Assembly (NCBI RefSeq): GCF_001424405.1
Contig: NZ_LMPS01000001.1
Location: 1,299,999 to 1,363,998, forward strand
Direction of reading: 5' to 3'
Length of the DNA: 64,000 nt
Source of the DNA: Dyadobacter sp. Leaf189
Lineage (GTDB): Bacteria > Bacteroidota > Bacteroidia > Cytophagales > Spirosomataceae
The position numbers and the translations under genes were made by a program. Of this stretch, positions 32,938 to 41,940 are shown piece after piece. Every line of letters begins with the position of its first letter. Position 1 is the stretch's first letter. The notes under the pieces are model-generated. The model was given only the letters and a program-made list of their open reading frames with translations. It ran no database searches and had not been told where the DNA came from.

Positions 32938-35331
32938 CTACTCCGTCTTCAGACTCTTCACCGGGTTCATCAATGCGGATTTAAATGCCTGGGCACTGAC
33001 GGTTGCCAGGGCGATCAGAATGGCGACGAGGCCGGCACCTGCGAAGATCCACCAGGAGAGTGGTTCGCGGTATTCGAAGTTTTTAAGCCACTCGCCCATG
33101 GCGTAGATCGATACCGGCGTTCCAACCACAATTGCGATCAGAACCAGCTTGACAAAATCTTTGGACAGCAGCAGCACCACACTCTGGATACTCGCACCCA
33201 ACACTTTGCGGACACCAATTTCCTTCGTTCTCGACTCGGCAGCAAATGCAGCCAGACCAAATAAACCAAGACACGCAATTAAAACCGCCAGCACTGCAAA
33301 AGTGAGCATTACGTTTCCCTGGCGCTGTTCAGAAGCATATTGCTGGGCAAAGTTCTCGTCCAGAAAATGAAAGTCCAATGTCGCTTCCGGGTCAAATTCC
33401 TTGTAAGCCTGACGCATATAAGCCAATGCTTCTTTGGTCTTTTCAGGCGCAATTCTAACGTAAATATTGTCGCCGTCACCAGGCGCAGGTGCCTGTAAAA
33501 CCAGCGGTTCGATTTTGTGCTGGAGTGAATAAGTATGGAAATCTGCCACCACGCCTACGATGGTCGCTTCTTTCGTGTTGCCCTCGCCATCTATAAAGTA
33601 CTTGATCCGCTTACCCACAGGGTTTGTCCAGCCTTGCTTTTTGACCAATGCTTCATTGACCATCGCTGAACCCAGCAGATCAGCCTCAGAATCGGAGTTA
33701 AGATTACGGCCAGCTATCAGCTTGATTTCCATTGTCTTGAGAAAATCCCCGTCAACTGCAAACTTCTGAACCATTTGGGTACCCGGGCTCATTTGGCCAT
33801 TTTCTTTTTCCATAAACATCCCCGCAGATCCCATATAGTTGGTCCCGATTGGGTTACTGGAAGACGCCATACTTTCAATGAACGGACTTTCGGAAAGCTT
33901 TTGTTTCACCGCACGGACCTGATTCCTGACTTCATTTTTATCAATGTGAAACACAAGTACCTGGCTTTTGTTAAAGCCCAGGTCTTTATTGTTGACATAG
34001 TGCATCTGGCGGTACACCACTGCCGAGCAGGCGATCATTACTACCGTGGCTGCAAACTGAAATACGACCAGCGATTTGCGAAAATAAGCGCTGCTGACCT
34101 GACTGCTGATCTGGCCTTTTAATGCATTCACAGGACGAAAAGCAGAAAAGCGAAGTGCGGGATACAAGCCACTTATCAGCCCTACCAGCAGTACAAATGC
34201 AATTGCGACCAATGCGCTCATCAGGTCACTGCGGTAGCCGGGTGAAAGCGACTTTTCTGCCAGTTTGTTGAACAGCGGCAGTGATACAATGACCAGAATG
34301 AATGCAACCAAACCCGCCAGGATCGTCAAAATCATTGATTCTGTTAAAAATTGCCCGATCAGCTGGCCCCTTTCGGAACCGATAGATTTTCTGACACCCA
34401 CTTCGCGTATCCGCTTCATTGAGCGGGCGGTGTACAGATTTACATAGTTGATACAGGCGATCAGCAGGATCAATGCGGCGATTGCAGAGAACACGTAAAC
34501 GGTATTGGCATTTCCATTAGGGCCGATCTCGAAATCCAGGTGCGAGTTCAGGTGAATGGAGGTAAGTGGTTGAAGCTCCATTTGATAGTTCACATTGCCC
34601 ATCTCTTTTTTCAGGTAGTTCGGGAAAAAGCCTGCCAGCTTTTTCCCGAACTTTTGAACATCGGTACCGTCTTTAAGCAGCAGGTAAGTATACAGTTCAA
34701 ACTGTTGCCACCCAGTCGAATAGTCTTTCGGTAAAGATCTTAATGCACTGAACCTGAGGTGCGAATTGGTTGGTATATCTTCAATTACTGCCGTTACAAC
34801 ATTGGGATAGTTATTGCTGAACAGTACTGTTTTTCCGACAGCCTGGGAAGCATCCTTGAAAAGCGTCTCTGCCATTGTTTTGGTCAAAACGATTTTTTGC
34901 GGCTCCGCCAGTGCGCTTTTTGCATCGCCGTATAAGACAGGAAAGGAAAATACATTGAAAATAGACGGATCGGTAAAGTAAATGTCATTTGCTACGACCT
35001 CGTTTTTACCATACTTCATCGCACCGCCGCCTTCCGAGCTAATGCGAACCGTGCCTTCGACTTCGGGGTAATCCGTTTGCAGGGCTGTGGCAAATGGCGC
35101 CGAGGTAAGCGGAATGTGGAAGCTGCTTTCGTCCCAGGTAGCCCGCTGTACAACCCGTACAATGCGGTCTGCATTCTTGTGAAAACGGTCGTAGCTCAGT
35201 TCATCGGCAACATAAAGCAGCATCAGCCACACTGCTGCCATGCCTATACCAAGTCCGAAAATGTTGAGTCCGCTGAACAGTCTCTGTTTACTGAGGTTGC
35301 GAAAACTGATTTTGATATAGTTGAACAGCAT
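32938..35331 (-). CDS. MacB-like FtsX-family permease (797 residues), copy 2
   Basis: 797 residues starting at MLFNYIKISFRNLSKQR. Same layout as the neighbour at 30402: two MacB-PCD/FtsX units, with RIREVGVRKSIGS and RTKEIGVRKVLGAS coupling segments and the C-terminus ALMNPVKSLKTE, which the neighbour also ends with (ALMNPVKSLRSE). The two are tandem duplicates separated by 133 bp. Neither has an adjacent ATPase. Expression order on the minus strand is this gene first, then the other. Confidence 0.88.
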   Translation of the reverse strand: MLFNYIKISFRNLSKQRLFSGLNIFGLGIGMAAVWLMLLYVADELSYDRFHKNADRIVRVVQRATWDESSFHIPLTSAPFATALQTDYPEVEGTVRISSEGGGAMKYGKNEVVANDIYFTDPSIFNVFSFPVLYGDAKSALAEPQKIVLTKTMAETLFKDASQAVGKTVLFSNNYPNVVTAVIEDIPTNSHLRFSALRSLPKDYSTGWQQFELYTYLLLKDGTDVQKFGKKLAGFFPNYLKKEMGNVNYQMELQPLTSIHLNSHLDFEIGPNGNANTVYVFSAIAALILLIACINYVNLYTARSMKRIREVGVRKSIGSERGQLIGQFLTESMILTILAGLVAFILVIVSLPLFNKLAEKSLSPGYRSDLMSALVAIAFVLLVGLISGLYPALRFSAFRPVNALKGQISSQVSSAYFRKSLVVFQFAATVVMIACSAVVYRQMHYVNNKDLGFNKSQVLVFHIDKNEVRNQVRAVKQKLSESPFIESMASSSNPIGTNYMGSAGMFMEKENGQMSPGTQMVQKFAVDGDFLKTMEIKLIAGRNLNSDSEADLLGSAMVNEALVKKQGWTNPVGKRIKYFIDGEGNTKEATIVGVVADFHTYSLQHKIEPLVLQAPAPGDGDNIYVRIAPEKTKEALAYMRQAYKEFDPEATLDFHFLDENFAQQYASEQRQGNVMLTFAVLAVLIACLGLFGLAAFAAESRTKEIGVRKVLGASIQSVVLLLSKDFVKLVLIAIVVGTPVSIYAMGEWLKNFEYREPLSWWIFAGAGLVAILIALATVSAQAFKSALMNPVKSLKTE

Positions 35332-35475
35332 GTTGCAAGTAGGTTTGTTTGTATACCTGGTTAAAAACGTATGCCAATTTTGTATATGCATTGATATTCA
35401 TTGACTTACATCTGATTGTCGCTATATTTTGTCCGGTTTCGAACATTGGGCTTACGTATGTCCGGTCAAAATACC

Positions 35476-35483
35476 TAATTTTG
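35476..35483 (+). promoter_or_regulatory. -7 promoter element for glyS
   Basis: TAATTTTG matches TAnnTTTG 57 bp before the glyS ATG. A good -33 TTG is not at the normal spacing, so the call rests on the -7 half and its position. Confidence 0.5.
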
Positions 35484-35540
35484 CCAACTTCCTAGTTTTG
35501 GATGCATTAACAGTCTTTTCTCTTTGATTTTTTAACCAGA

Positions 35541-37025
35541 ATGAACCCAACACCCGCTACCTCTTTACAAGATATTGTAGGGCACGCCAAAGAATACGGC
35601 TTTGTTTTTCCTTCTTCTGAAATATACGACGGTCTGCAGGCTGTTTACGATTACGGCCAGAACGGCGTCGAACTAAAAAATAACCTGAAAGCCGCATGGT
35701 GGAAAGCGATGACGCAGCTGCACGATAATATCGTGGGTATCGACGCGGCTATCTTCATGCACCCGCTTACCTGGAAAGCTTCCGGGCACGTCGACGGGTT
35801 TAATGACCCGATGATCGATAACAAGGATTCTAAAAAGAGATACCGTGCTGATCAGTTGCTGGAAGGCAAGGCAGAGCAATATGCTGCCGAGGGTAACGAG
35901 GAAAAGTCACAGGCGCTGCTGGAAGAAATGGGGCGGCTGCTGAGCGCCGAAGACCTGAACGGAGTTCGTGAGCTTATCATATCTGAAAATATCAAATGCC
36001 CGGTTTCTGGTACTACCAACTGGACGGAAGTTCGCCAGTTCAACCTGATGTTCAGTACGCAGGTGGGCTCGGTAGCGGAAGATTCCAGCCTTATTTACCT
36101 TCGCCCGGAGACTGCGCAGGGGATATTCGTGAACTTCCTGAATGTACAGAAAAGCGGTCGGATGAAAATTCCGTTTGGTATCGCGCAGATAGGCAAGGCA
36201 TTCAGGAATGAGATCGTGGCCCGCCAGTTTACTTTCCGTATGCGGGAATTTGAACAAATGGAAATGCAATTCTTCATCCGCCCTGGCACTGAAATGGCCT
36301 GGTACGAATCCTGGAAAGAGGCGCGGATGAAATTCCATAAAGCAATCGGGCTTCCTGCTGAGAAGCTTAAATTCCACGATCACGAAAAGCTGGCGCATTA
36401 TGCCAATGCTGCAGTTGATATCGAGTTCCAGTTCCCGTTTGGCTTCCGCGAAATCGAAGGTATCCATTCAAGAACAGACTTTGACCTGCGCAACCACCAG
36501 GAGCTTTCAAAGAAAAAACAACAGTACTTTGATTCCGACCTGGATGAAAATGGTAAACCTTACGGAAACTACATTCCTTACGTGGTTGAAACTTCCGTTG
36601 GTGCTGACCGCTTATTCCTGGCTGCTTTTTGCAATGCTTATACCGTGGAGACAGTAGGAGAGGGAGAGAGCCAAAAAGAGCGGACTTACCTGAAACTGCA
36701 CCCGGCGCTAGCGCCATTTAAAGTAGCGGTGCTTCCATTGGTGAAGAAGGATGGATTGGCAGAAAAAGCGCAGGCGATCGCTAACTCACTTAAATCTTCA
36801 TTCAGGACAACTTATGATGATGGAGCGGCGATTGGAAAACGATATACGCGCCAGGATCTCATTGGAACTCCGTTCTGCGTTGCAGTGGATTACCAGACCA
36901 TGGAGGATGATACCGTTACTATCCGCCATCGTGATTCAATGGAGCAAGAGCGCGTACATATTAGTGAATTGAAAGAGAAAATAGGTTATCAGGTCGCATT
37001 AGAGCGGATACTGGAAGCGATCTAA
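35541..37025 (+). CDS. glyS: Glycyl-tRNA synthetase, single-chain (alpha2) class II type
   Basis: 494 residues. This is the eukaryote/archaea-like homodimeric GlyRS, not the bacterial alpha2-beta2 form. Class II motif 2 is FRNEIVARQFTFRMREF, motif 3 is VGADRLFLAAF, and an early ALKNN-like segment (GVELKNNLKAAWW) matches family members. The C-terminal anticodon-binding domain (PFKVAVLPLVKKDGLAEKA) is complete. It charges tRNA-Gly in the cytosol and is monocistronic, ending at a strong terminator. Confidence 0.95.
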   Translation: MNPTPATSLQDIVGHAKEYGFVFPSSEIYDGLQAVYDYGQNGVELKNNLKAAWWKAMTQLHDNIVGIDAAIFMHPLTWKASGHVDGFNDPMIDNKDSKKRYRADQLLEGKAEQYAAEGNEEKSQALLEEMGRLLSAEDLNGVRELIISENIKCPVSGTTNWTEVRQFNLMFSTQVGSVAEDSSLIYLRPETAQGIFVNFLNVQKSGRMKIPFGIAQIGKAFRNEIVARQFTFRMREFEQMEMQFFIRPGTEMAWYESWKEARMKFHKAIGLPAEKLKFHDHEKLAHYANAAVDIEFQFPFGFREIEGIHSRTDFDLRNHQELSKKKQQYFDSDLDENGKPYGNYIPYVVETSVGADRLFLAAFCNAYTVETVGEGESQKERTYLKLHPALAPFKVAVLPLVKKDGLAEKAQAIANSLKSSFRTTYDDGAAIGKRYTRQDLIGTPFCVAVDYQTMEDDTVTIRHRDSMEQERVHISELKEKIGYQVALERILEAI

Positions 37026-37050
37026 ATTTGATTTTCATAGAAAATTGAAA

Positions 37051-37080
37051 GCGGGCTGACTCTAAATGAGCCAGCCCGCT
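37051..37080. terminator. Terminator between glyS and the XRE gene
   Basis: GCGGGCTGACTC pairs with GAGCCAGCCCGC (one mismatch) around a 5-nt loop, shared by the convergent glyS and XRE-type genes. Plus-strand flank TTCTGTTTGTT is moderately T-rich. Confidence 0.8.
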
Positions 37081-37095
37081 TCTGTTTGTTGATGG

Positions 37096-37353
37096 TTACT
37101 CTGCGGTGTGCAGGCGCACCAGATCTTCTGCATTCCCTCTGATCAGGTCCACCGAGTCTACTTCAAGAATTTGCGCGATCTGGATCAATCGCTCCAGCGT
37201 AATGCGGGTGTAGGCAAGCTCAATTTTACTATAAGCATTTTGAGATATGCCCAACTTCATTGCGAGATATTCCTGTGTGTAATCCCTGTACTCCCTGATT
37301 TTCCGGATATTCAGCGCCACGGATCTGATCTTCGCCTCTATCGATTGGTCCAT
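37096..37353 (-). CDS. XRE-family DNA-binding protein
   Basis: 85 residues, a single Cro/C1-type helix-turn-helix: IRKIREYRDYTQEYLAMKLG, ISQNAYSKIEL is the recognition part, and LIQIAQILEVD is helix 5. No sensor or protease domain. It lies next to glyS but transcribes away from it, and 700 bp of non-coding DNA separate it from the divergent peptide-export cassette. It could regulate that cassette, as many small XRE proteins near peptide exporters do; no binding site was identified. Confidence 0.88.
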   Translation of the reverse strand: MDQSIEAKIRSVALNIRKIREYRDYTQEYLAMKLGISQNAYSKIELAYTRITLERLIQIAQILEVDSVDLIRGNAEDLVRLHTAE

Positions 37354-38056
37354 GAAACTTCTTTTTTGTTCGTAAAAATTCAGCTTTACGGATACATACG
37401 ACCAGCGCCCTGCGAAAAGATCAATAGCCCAAATCCCGTTAAATCATCCGTTTATATACGTTAGGTAATCTTCCAGTCTCTATAACATATATAAATTATT
37501 GTAAATACCTGAAATTCAGCCTGTAAGTTTTAAAAGATAGCTTTAAGGAATAAAGCTGAATTTTTTTTGTAAAAAATTTAAACCTGCTCCTGCAAACAGC
37601 CAATGCCCTTATGCAGCTTGCTTGAAAGGTACCATCGTTTAAACCACAAATGGGAAGAACAGCAGGGTGGAACTGATTTCACTGAATGTAGACAAATTCG
37701 ACAATTTACTTCTGCCACTTTTCACCCGAGAACAATACAGCTAAGCAACTGAACCCTGATGTTGCGTAAATCTCGCTTTTATCAAAGTCAAACTCCCATT
37801 TACGAGCCACATAGCATTCTGCAAAAAGCGCCTGTTAGATATAATGAACGCGCACAGGATACGACACGAAGAACTTCACAGATCAGTTAGGTTTACACAT
37901 TTTAGTTGTATTTTATTCAAGTTAGTTGTTTCATTATCAATATGTTAGCTTGATATTGGCACGTATGTTTCAGGATATTCTGCGAACGTGAGTTCAAACA
38001 GGGGGAGCTGAAAACCTGAAACAGAGTAGGCTATTTTTCATTTAATTGTATGTATT
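37354..38056. other. 700-bp AT-rich gap before the peptide cassette
   Basis: It holds an orphan plus-strand terminator at 37539-37568 but no convincing gene. Two ATG frames on the plus strand, about 49 codons from near 37602 and 43 codons at 37759-37890 (cationic), have no recognisable features. No perfect TAnnTTTG promoter is visible for the peptide gene; TATGTTTC near 37963 is the closest. The gap probably includes the control region of the cassette. Confidence 0.55.
37539..37568 (+). terminator. Orphan rho-independent terminator
   Basis: AGCTTTA and TAAAGCT form a perfect 7-bp stem with the loop AGGAA, followed by GAA and eight T residues. On the plus strand no gene precedes it after the glyS terminator, so it may end a short unannotated RNA. 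Confidence 0.65.
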
Positions 38057-38275
38057 ATGAAATTCCAAGAATTGAATTCCGCAGAAATGAAACAAATCAA
38101 TGGTGGTCTTTTAGGACTAGGTAGCAGTAGCGATTCTGCATCATCAGGAAGCCTCATCGGATCACTGGGTATCGCATTCAGCAATGAATCGGTAGACGAT
38201 GATGGTTCATCTGAAAAAACACAGTTCGGCCTAGGTCTTGACCTGGGTGGAATCTTTAACTCTATAACTGAGTAA
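38057..38275 (+). CDS. Double-glycine-leader secreted peptide precursor
   Basis: 72 residues. The first 17, MKFQELNSAEMKQINGG, are a classic double-glycine leader (hydrophobic positions F3, L6, M11, I15 and Gly16-Gly17), the signal removed by C39-peptidase ABC exporters. The predicted mature peptide is 55 residues, rich in Gly and Ser, without Cys, Trp or Arg, with GxxxG-like LLGLG, SLIGSLG and GLGLDLGG stretches, and strongly acidic (8 acidic residues, 1 Lys). Classic class II bacteriocins are cationic, so this could be a bacteriocin, a signal or an adhesive/surface peptide. No immunity gene is seen. Matching exporter genes follow directly. Confidence 0.8.
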   Translation: MKFQELNSAEMKQINGGLLGLGSSSDSASSGSLIGSLGIAFSNESVDDDGSSEKTQFGLGLDLGGIFNSITE

Positions 38276-38300
38276 CAAAGTGGATAACATCGAGAAGAGT

Positions 38301-38327
38301 GGGGGTAGCTAAGCTACCCCCGTTTTT
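38301..38327 (+). terminator. Terminator between the peptide gene and its exporter
   Basis: GGGGGTAGCT pairs perfectly with AGCTACCCCC across a single-base gap (effective loop 3-5 nt), followed by GTTTTTGTT. It should end most peptide mRNAs, allowing much peptide and less exporter by read-through. Confidence 0.85.
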
Positions 38328-38360
38328 GTTATAAACCAGCCTAAATCGGACTTCACCAAC

Positions 38361-39575
38361 ATGGAAAAGGAAATCAATACCGCCCGCAACAAGATTTTCC
38401 CTCCCGAAATACTTGAACATACCGCCGACTATCATTTCCACGAGCACAACACAAGGTCGAGCCTCGTTTATCAGCTTTCAATGGCAATTATGATCGTCGC
38501 GTTCATTTCGCTCTTTGTTATCACAGTAGATGTAAGTGTAAAAAGTACCGGCATTATCCGCGCCACCGACGATCGCAATGAGATCAAAGCGCTGGTAAGC
38601 GGGCGACTGGACTCGGTTTTTGTTTCCGAAAACCAGCGAGTTGTCAAAGGTCAGACACTCCTGAAAATTGAATCTGAGATCCTCAAAGAGCAAAATCAGC
38701 TTGTGAAGGCACAAAAGCAAGATTACGACAAGCAGATCGACGACTTAAATGTGCTGCTTCATTTGAGCCGCACCAACAACTGGAGTAAAAAGCCCGGCTT
38801 GACTAGCGGGTTGTATAAGCAGGATTTCGCATTGTTCTGGCAAAAGATCACCGATGCAAAAACGACCCTGATGACGGTGGAGAAGGATTTTGCAAGAAAT
38901 AAAAAGTTGCATGATGTAAAAGCCATTTCGGAAGCAGAGTTTGATCGTGCCCAGCTGCTTTACGCGACGGCAAGCAATAAGATCAAGACCATCATGGAGG
39001 AGGAAGAAGCAAGGTGGGAGTCTGAACTTACGCAGTTGCAAATGAAAACGCGTGAGCTGAACTCTCAGGACAAGCAATACCTGCGCGAGAAAGATTTCTA
39101 TGTGGTAAAAGCGCCGATCAGCGGTACAATCCAGCAGCTCAAAGGTTTGCAGCCAGGAAGTATCGTTTCTTCCAATGAATTTTTGGCAGATATATCACCT
39201 GATGAAATGATGGTAGCCGAGATGTACGTGCTGCCGAAAGACATTGGCCTTATACACCCGGGAACCAAAACCCGTTTGCAGGTGGATGCATACGATTACA
39301 ATCAATGGGGGCTGGTGACAGGGGAGGTAATATCGATTTCAAATGATGTGTATACCAATGGGAAAGAGCCACCATTCTTTAAGGTCCGGTGTAAGCTGGA
39401 TGCCAATTCCCTCACATTAAAAAACGGGTATGTAGGAAAACTGAAAAAGGGTATGACGCTGCAAGCGCGTTTTCTGGTCACAGAAAGGACACTTTTTCAG
39501 CTGCTTTACGACAAAGCCGACGATTGGCTGAATCCAAACCTGATCGCAACAACTGAAACACCACCCCTAAACTAA
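38361..39575 (+). CDS. HlyD-family periplasmic adaptor of a peptide exporter
   Basis: 404 residues: cytoplasmic N-terminus, one membrane helix (about 36-56), a barrel-sandwich lipoyl half (STGIIRATDDRNEIKALVSGRLDSV), a long coiled-coil hairpin (about 90-230), the second lipoyl half (FYVVKAPISGTIQQL) and a beta-barrel domain. This is the membrane-fusion protein that links an ABC exporter to TolC. It lies 4 bp before the C39 ABC gene, so both are co-expressed. It is a typical partner of bacteriocin/microcin-type exporters. Confidence 0.93.
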   Translation: MEKEINTARNKIFPPEILEHTADYHFHEHNTRSSLVYQLSMAIMIVAFISLFVITVDVSVKSTGIIRATDDRNEIKALVSGRLDSVFVSENQRVVKGQTLLKIESEILKEQNQLVKAQKQDYDKQIDDLNVLLHLSRTNNWSKKPGLTSGLYKQDFALFWQKITDAKTTLMTVEKDFARNKKLHDVKAISEAEFDRAQLLYATASNKIKTIMEEEEARWESELTQLQMKTRELNSQDKQYLREKDFYVVKAPISGTIQQLKGLQPGSIVSSNEFLADISPDEMMVAEMYVLPKDIGLIHPGTKTRLQVDAYDYNQWGLVTGEVISISNDVYTNGKEPPFFKVRCKLDANSLTLKNGYVGKLKKGMTLQARFLVTERTLFQLLYDKADDWLNPNLIATTETPPLN

Positions 39576-39579
39576 CCTT

Positions 39580-41841
39580 ATGAAATCGAACGGACTTACT
39601 ACGTTATGGAGCGGCATTCAGGAAGTCGGTAATGCCATTTCCAGGAAAATACCTTTTCTGAACACACGCAGCAGGCTAAAAGATGTCGTGATCAAGCAGC
39701 ACGATCTTACGGACTGCGGTGCTACCTGCCTTGCTTCTGTATCGGCATTTTACAAACTGGCTATACCGGTTGCTCGCATCCGGCAATATGCTTCCACGGA
39801 TAAGAAAGGTACCAATGTGCTCGGACTGATTGAAGCCGCTACAAAGCTGGGCTTTGACGCCAAGGGAGTTAGGGCGGAGTTTGACCAACTGCCGCACGTA
39901 CCCGTGCCTGTGATTGCACACGTGATTATCAAGCAGATACTTCATCATTATGTTGTCGTTTATAATGTTACGTCCACAACGGTGGAAGTAATGGACCCTG
40001 CCAGAGGTGAGCTTATACCCATGAGCTACGATGAGTTCAAAAGCATCTGGACCGGCGTTCTGGTATTGCTGCAACCCGGAGATACATTTACCCAGGGCAA
40101 CGAGAAAATTTCTGTTAAGGAGCGTTTCATGTTCTTGCTGAAACCGCACAGGTCCGTGTTGTTCCAGGTCCTGCTCGGCGCGATCATTTACACGGTGCTG
40201 GGCTTGTCCACTTCGATCTTCCTTCAAAAGATTGTAGATAATGTACTTCCGGAAGGTAACCGCAACCTGCTGAACCTGATGGGAGTGATTATGATCGGGA
40301 TTCTGTTTTTCAGGGTAGTTATCAATCACGCCAAGACGCTCCTCACTATCAAAACCGGACAGCAGATTGACGCGCGCCTGATACTGGGTTATTACAAGCA
40401 TTTACTCCGGCTTCCGCAACAGTTTTTCGATAACATGCGGGTAGGGGAGATTATCTCGCGGATCAATGATGCGGTGAAGATCAGGGTGTTTATCAATGAT
40501 GTATTGGTCGGCTTTGCGGTCAATATGTTCATTCTGGTATTCTCATTTGCATTGATGTTCACCTATTACTGGAAGCTTGCGCTCATTCTGCTGGGTGTGG
40601 TCCCATTGTACGCGGTGATCTACTATTTCTCCAACAAAATGAATAAGTCTACGCAGCGCAAACTAATGGAAAGCTCGGCGGAATTAGAGGCGCAGCTTGT
40701 AGAGTCCATTCATTCCGTAAGTACGATCAAGCGTTTTGGTTTGGAGGATTTTACCAATATGCGCACCGAGACGCGCTTTATCGGAATGTTGAAATCGGTT
40801 TATGAATCCAATACCAACTCGCTGTGGATAGGAGATTTCAGCGGCTTTATTTCGAGTGCATTTACCATCATTTTGCTGTGGGCAGGTTCTTTGTTTGTGT
40901 TAAACAAAATCATTACACCGGGTGAGCTGCTGTCGTTTTATGCGATTATCGGCTATTTCACCGGGCCTGTTTCAAGTCTGATCGGGATGAACAGGACGAT
41001 CCAGGACGCCAGTATCGCAGCCGATCGTTTGTTCGAAATCATGGATATCGAGCGTGAATCGATCGAAAATAAAGCGGTACTCACGCCGGATATGATGGGT
41101 GATATTCATTTTCGCGATGTTCATTTCCGTTATGGAACCCGCGTCAATGTGTTTGAGGGTTTAAATCTGGTTATACCCAAAAACAAGATCACGGCAGTTG
41201 TTGGAGAAAGTGGTTCCGGGAAAACCACTTTGCTCGCGCTTTTGCAAAACATCTACCCGGTTGAAAAAGGGAATATTCTCCTCGGCGGTTTTGATATTAA
41301 GTACCTTACCAACGACAGTCTGCGCCAAATGGTAAGTGCTGTGCCGCAGGATGTGCATTTGTTTGCGGGCAATGTGATCAACAATATCGCTGTCGGCGAG
41401 TTTGAGCCGGATATGAAAAAAATCGTGTCTATCTGTCAGGAACTGGATATCATGAAGTTTATCGAAAATCTGCCCAATGGCTTTAATACTTACATCGGTG
41501 AAAATGGTACGAGCTTATCGGGCGGGCAGCGGCAACGGCTTGCGATTGCACGCGCTTTATACCGCGATCCTGAAATCCTGATCCTTGACGAAGCGACCTC
41601 CTCACTGGATTCCAAGTCGGAGCAGCACATTCAGCTTGCAATTCAATCTTTAAGAAAGAAAAACAAAACGATCATCATTATCGCACACCGCCTGAGCACG
41701 GTGATGAATGCAGATAAAATCGTGGTTTTGGAGCAGGGAAAGCTGATTGAAGAAGGTAGCCACAAGAAGTTGTTGAGTAAAAAAGGGAAATATTTCGATA
41801 TGTGGAAGCAGCAATTTCCCATGCTTGAAAGTGTCAACTAA
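39580..41841 (+). CDS. Peptidase-C39 ABC exporter (PCAT)
   Basis: 753 residues in three parts. An N-terminal C39 cysteine peptidase holds Q40, catalytic C46 (TDCGATC), H123 (HHYVVV) and D139 (DPARG), all intact, so it should cleave after Gly-Gly. Then a six-helix ABC membrane domain (about 175-460), and an ATPase with Walker A GESGSGKTT, C-loop LSGGQRQRLAIARA and Walker B ILILDEATSSLD. It removes the leader and moves the peptide outward in one step. The likely substrate is the 72-residue precursor upstream. A TolC partner is not adjacent; the one at 25331 is a possibility. Confidence 0.95.
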   Translation: MKSNGLTTLWSGIQEVGNAISRKIPFLNTRSRLKDVVIKQHDLTDCGATCLASVSAFYKLAIPVARIRQYASTDKKGTNVLGLIEAATKLGFDAKGVRAEFDQLPHVPVPVIAHVIIKQILHHYVVVYNVTSTTVEVMDPARGELIPMSYDEFKSIWTGVLVLLQPGDTFTQGNEKISVKERFMFLLKPHRSVLFQVLLGAIIYTVLGLSTSIFLQKIVDNVLPEGNRNLLNLMGVIMIGILFFRVVINHAKTLLTIKTGQQIDARLILGYYKHLLRLPQQFFDNMRVGEIISRINDAVKIRVFINDVLVGFAVNMFILVFSFALMFTYYWKLALILLGVVPLYAVIYYFSNKMNKSTQRKLMESSAELEAQLVESIHSVSTIKRFGLEDFTNMRTETRFIGMLKSVYESNTNSLWIGDFSGFISSAFTIILLWAGSLFVLNKIITPGELLSFYAIIGYFTGPVSSLIGMNRTIQDASIAADRLFEIMDIERESIENKAVLTPDMMGDIHFRDVHFRYGTRVNVFEGLNLVIPKNKITAVVGESGSGKTTLLALLQNIYPVEKGNILLGGFDIKYLTNDSLRQMVSAVPQDVHLFAGNVINNIAVGEFEPDMKKIVSICQELDIMKFIENLPNGFNTYIGENGTSLSGGQRQRLAIARALYRDPEILILDEATSSLDSKSEQHIQLAIQSLRKKNKTIIIIAHRLSTVMNADKIVVLEQGKLIEEGSHKKLLSKKGKYFDMWKQQFPMLESVN

Positions 41842-41940
41842 TGCGAAAAACTGTATCAAACTGATATTTGAAGAAGAGGCTGGTTAGAAATACCGGCCTT
41901 TTTTTTACAAATTGAGCACCTTATATCACCCATACACATT

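Noticed and set aside
37602-37751. ORF of about 49 codons starting MPLCSLLERYHRL on the plus strand
   Set aside because: No leader, domain, promoter or conservation clue; random-looking composition in an AT-rich gap.
37759-37890. 43-residue cationic ORF (MLRKSRFYQSQTP...) near the peptide cassette
   Set aside because: No double-glycine leader, no close promoter and no similarity to known immunity or peptide genes; kept only as a mention in the gap entry.
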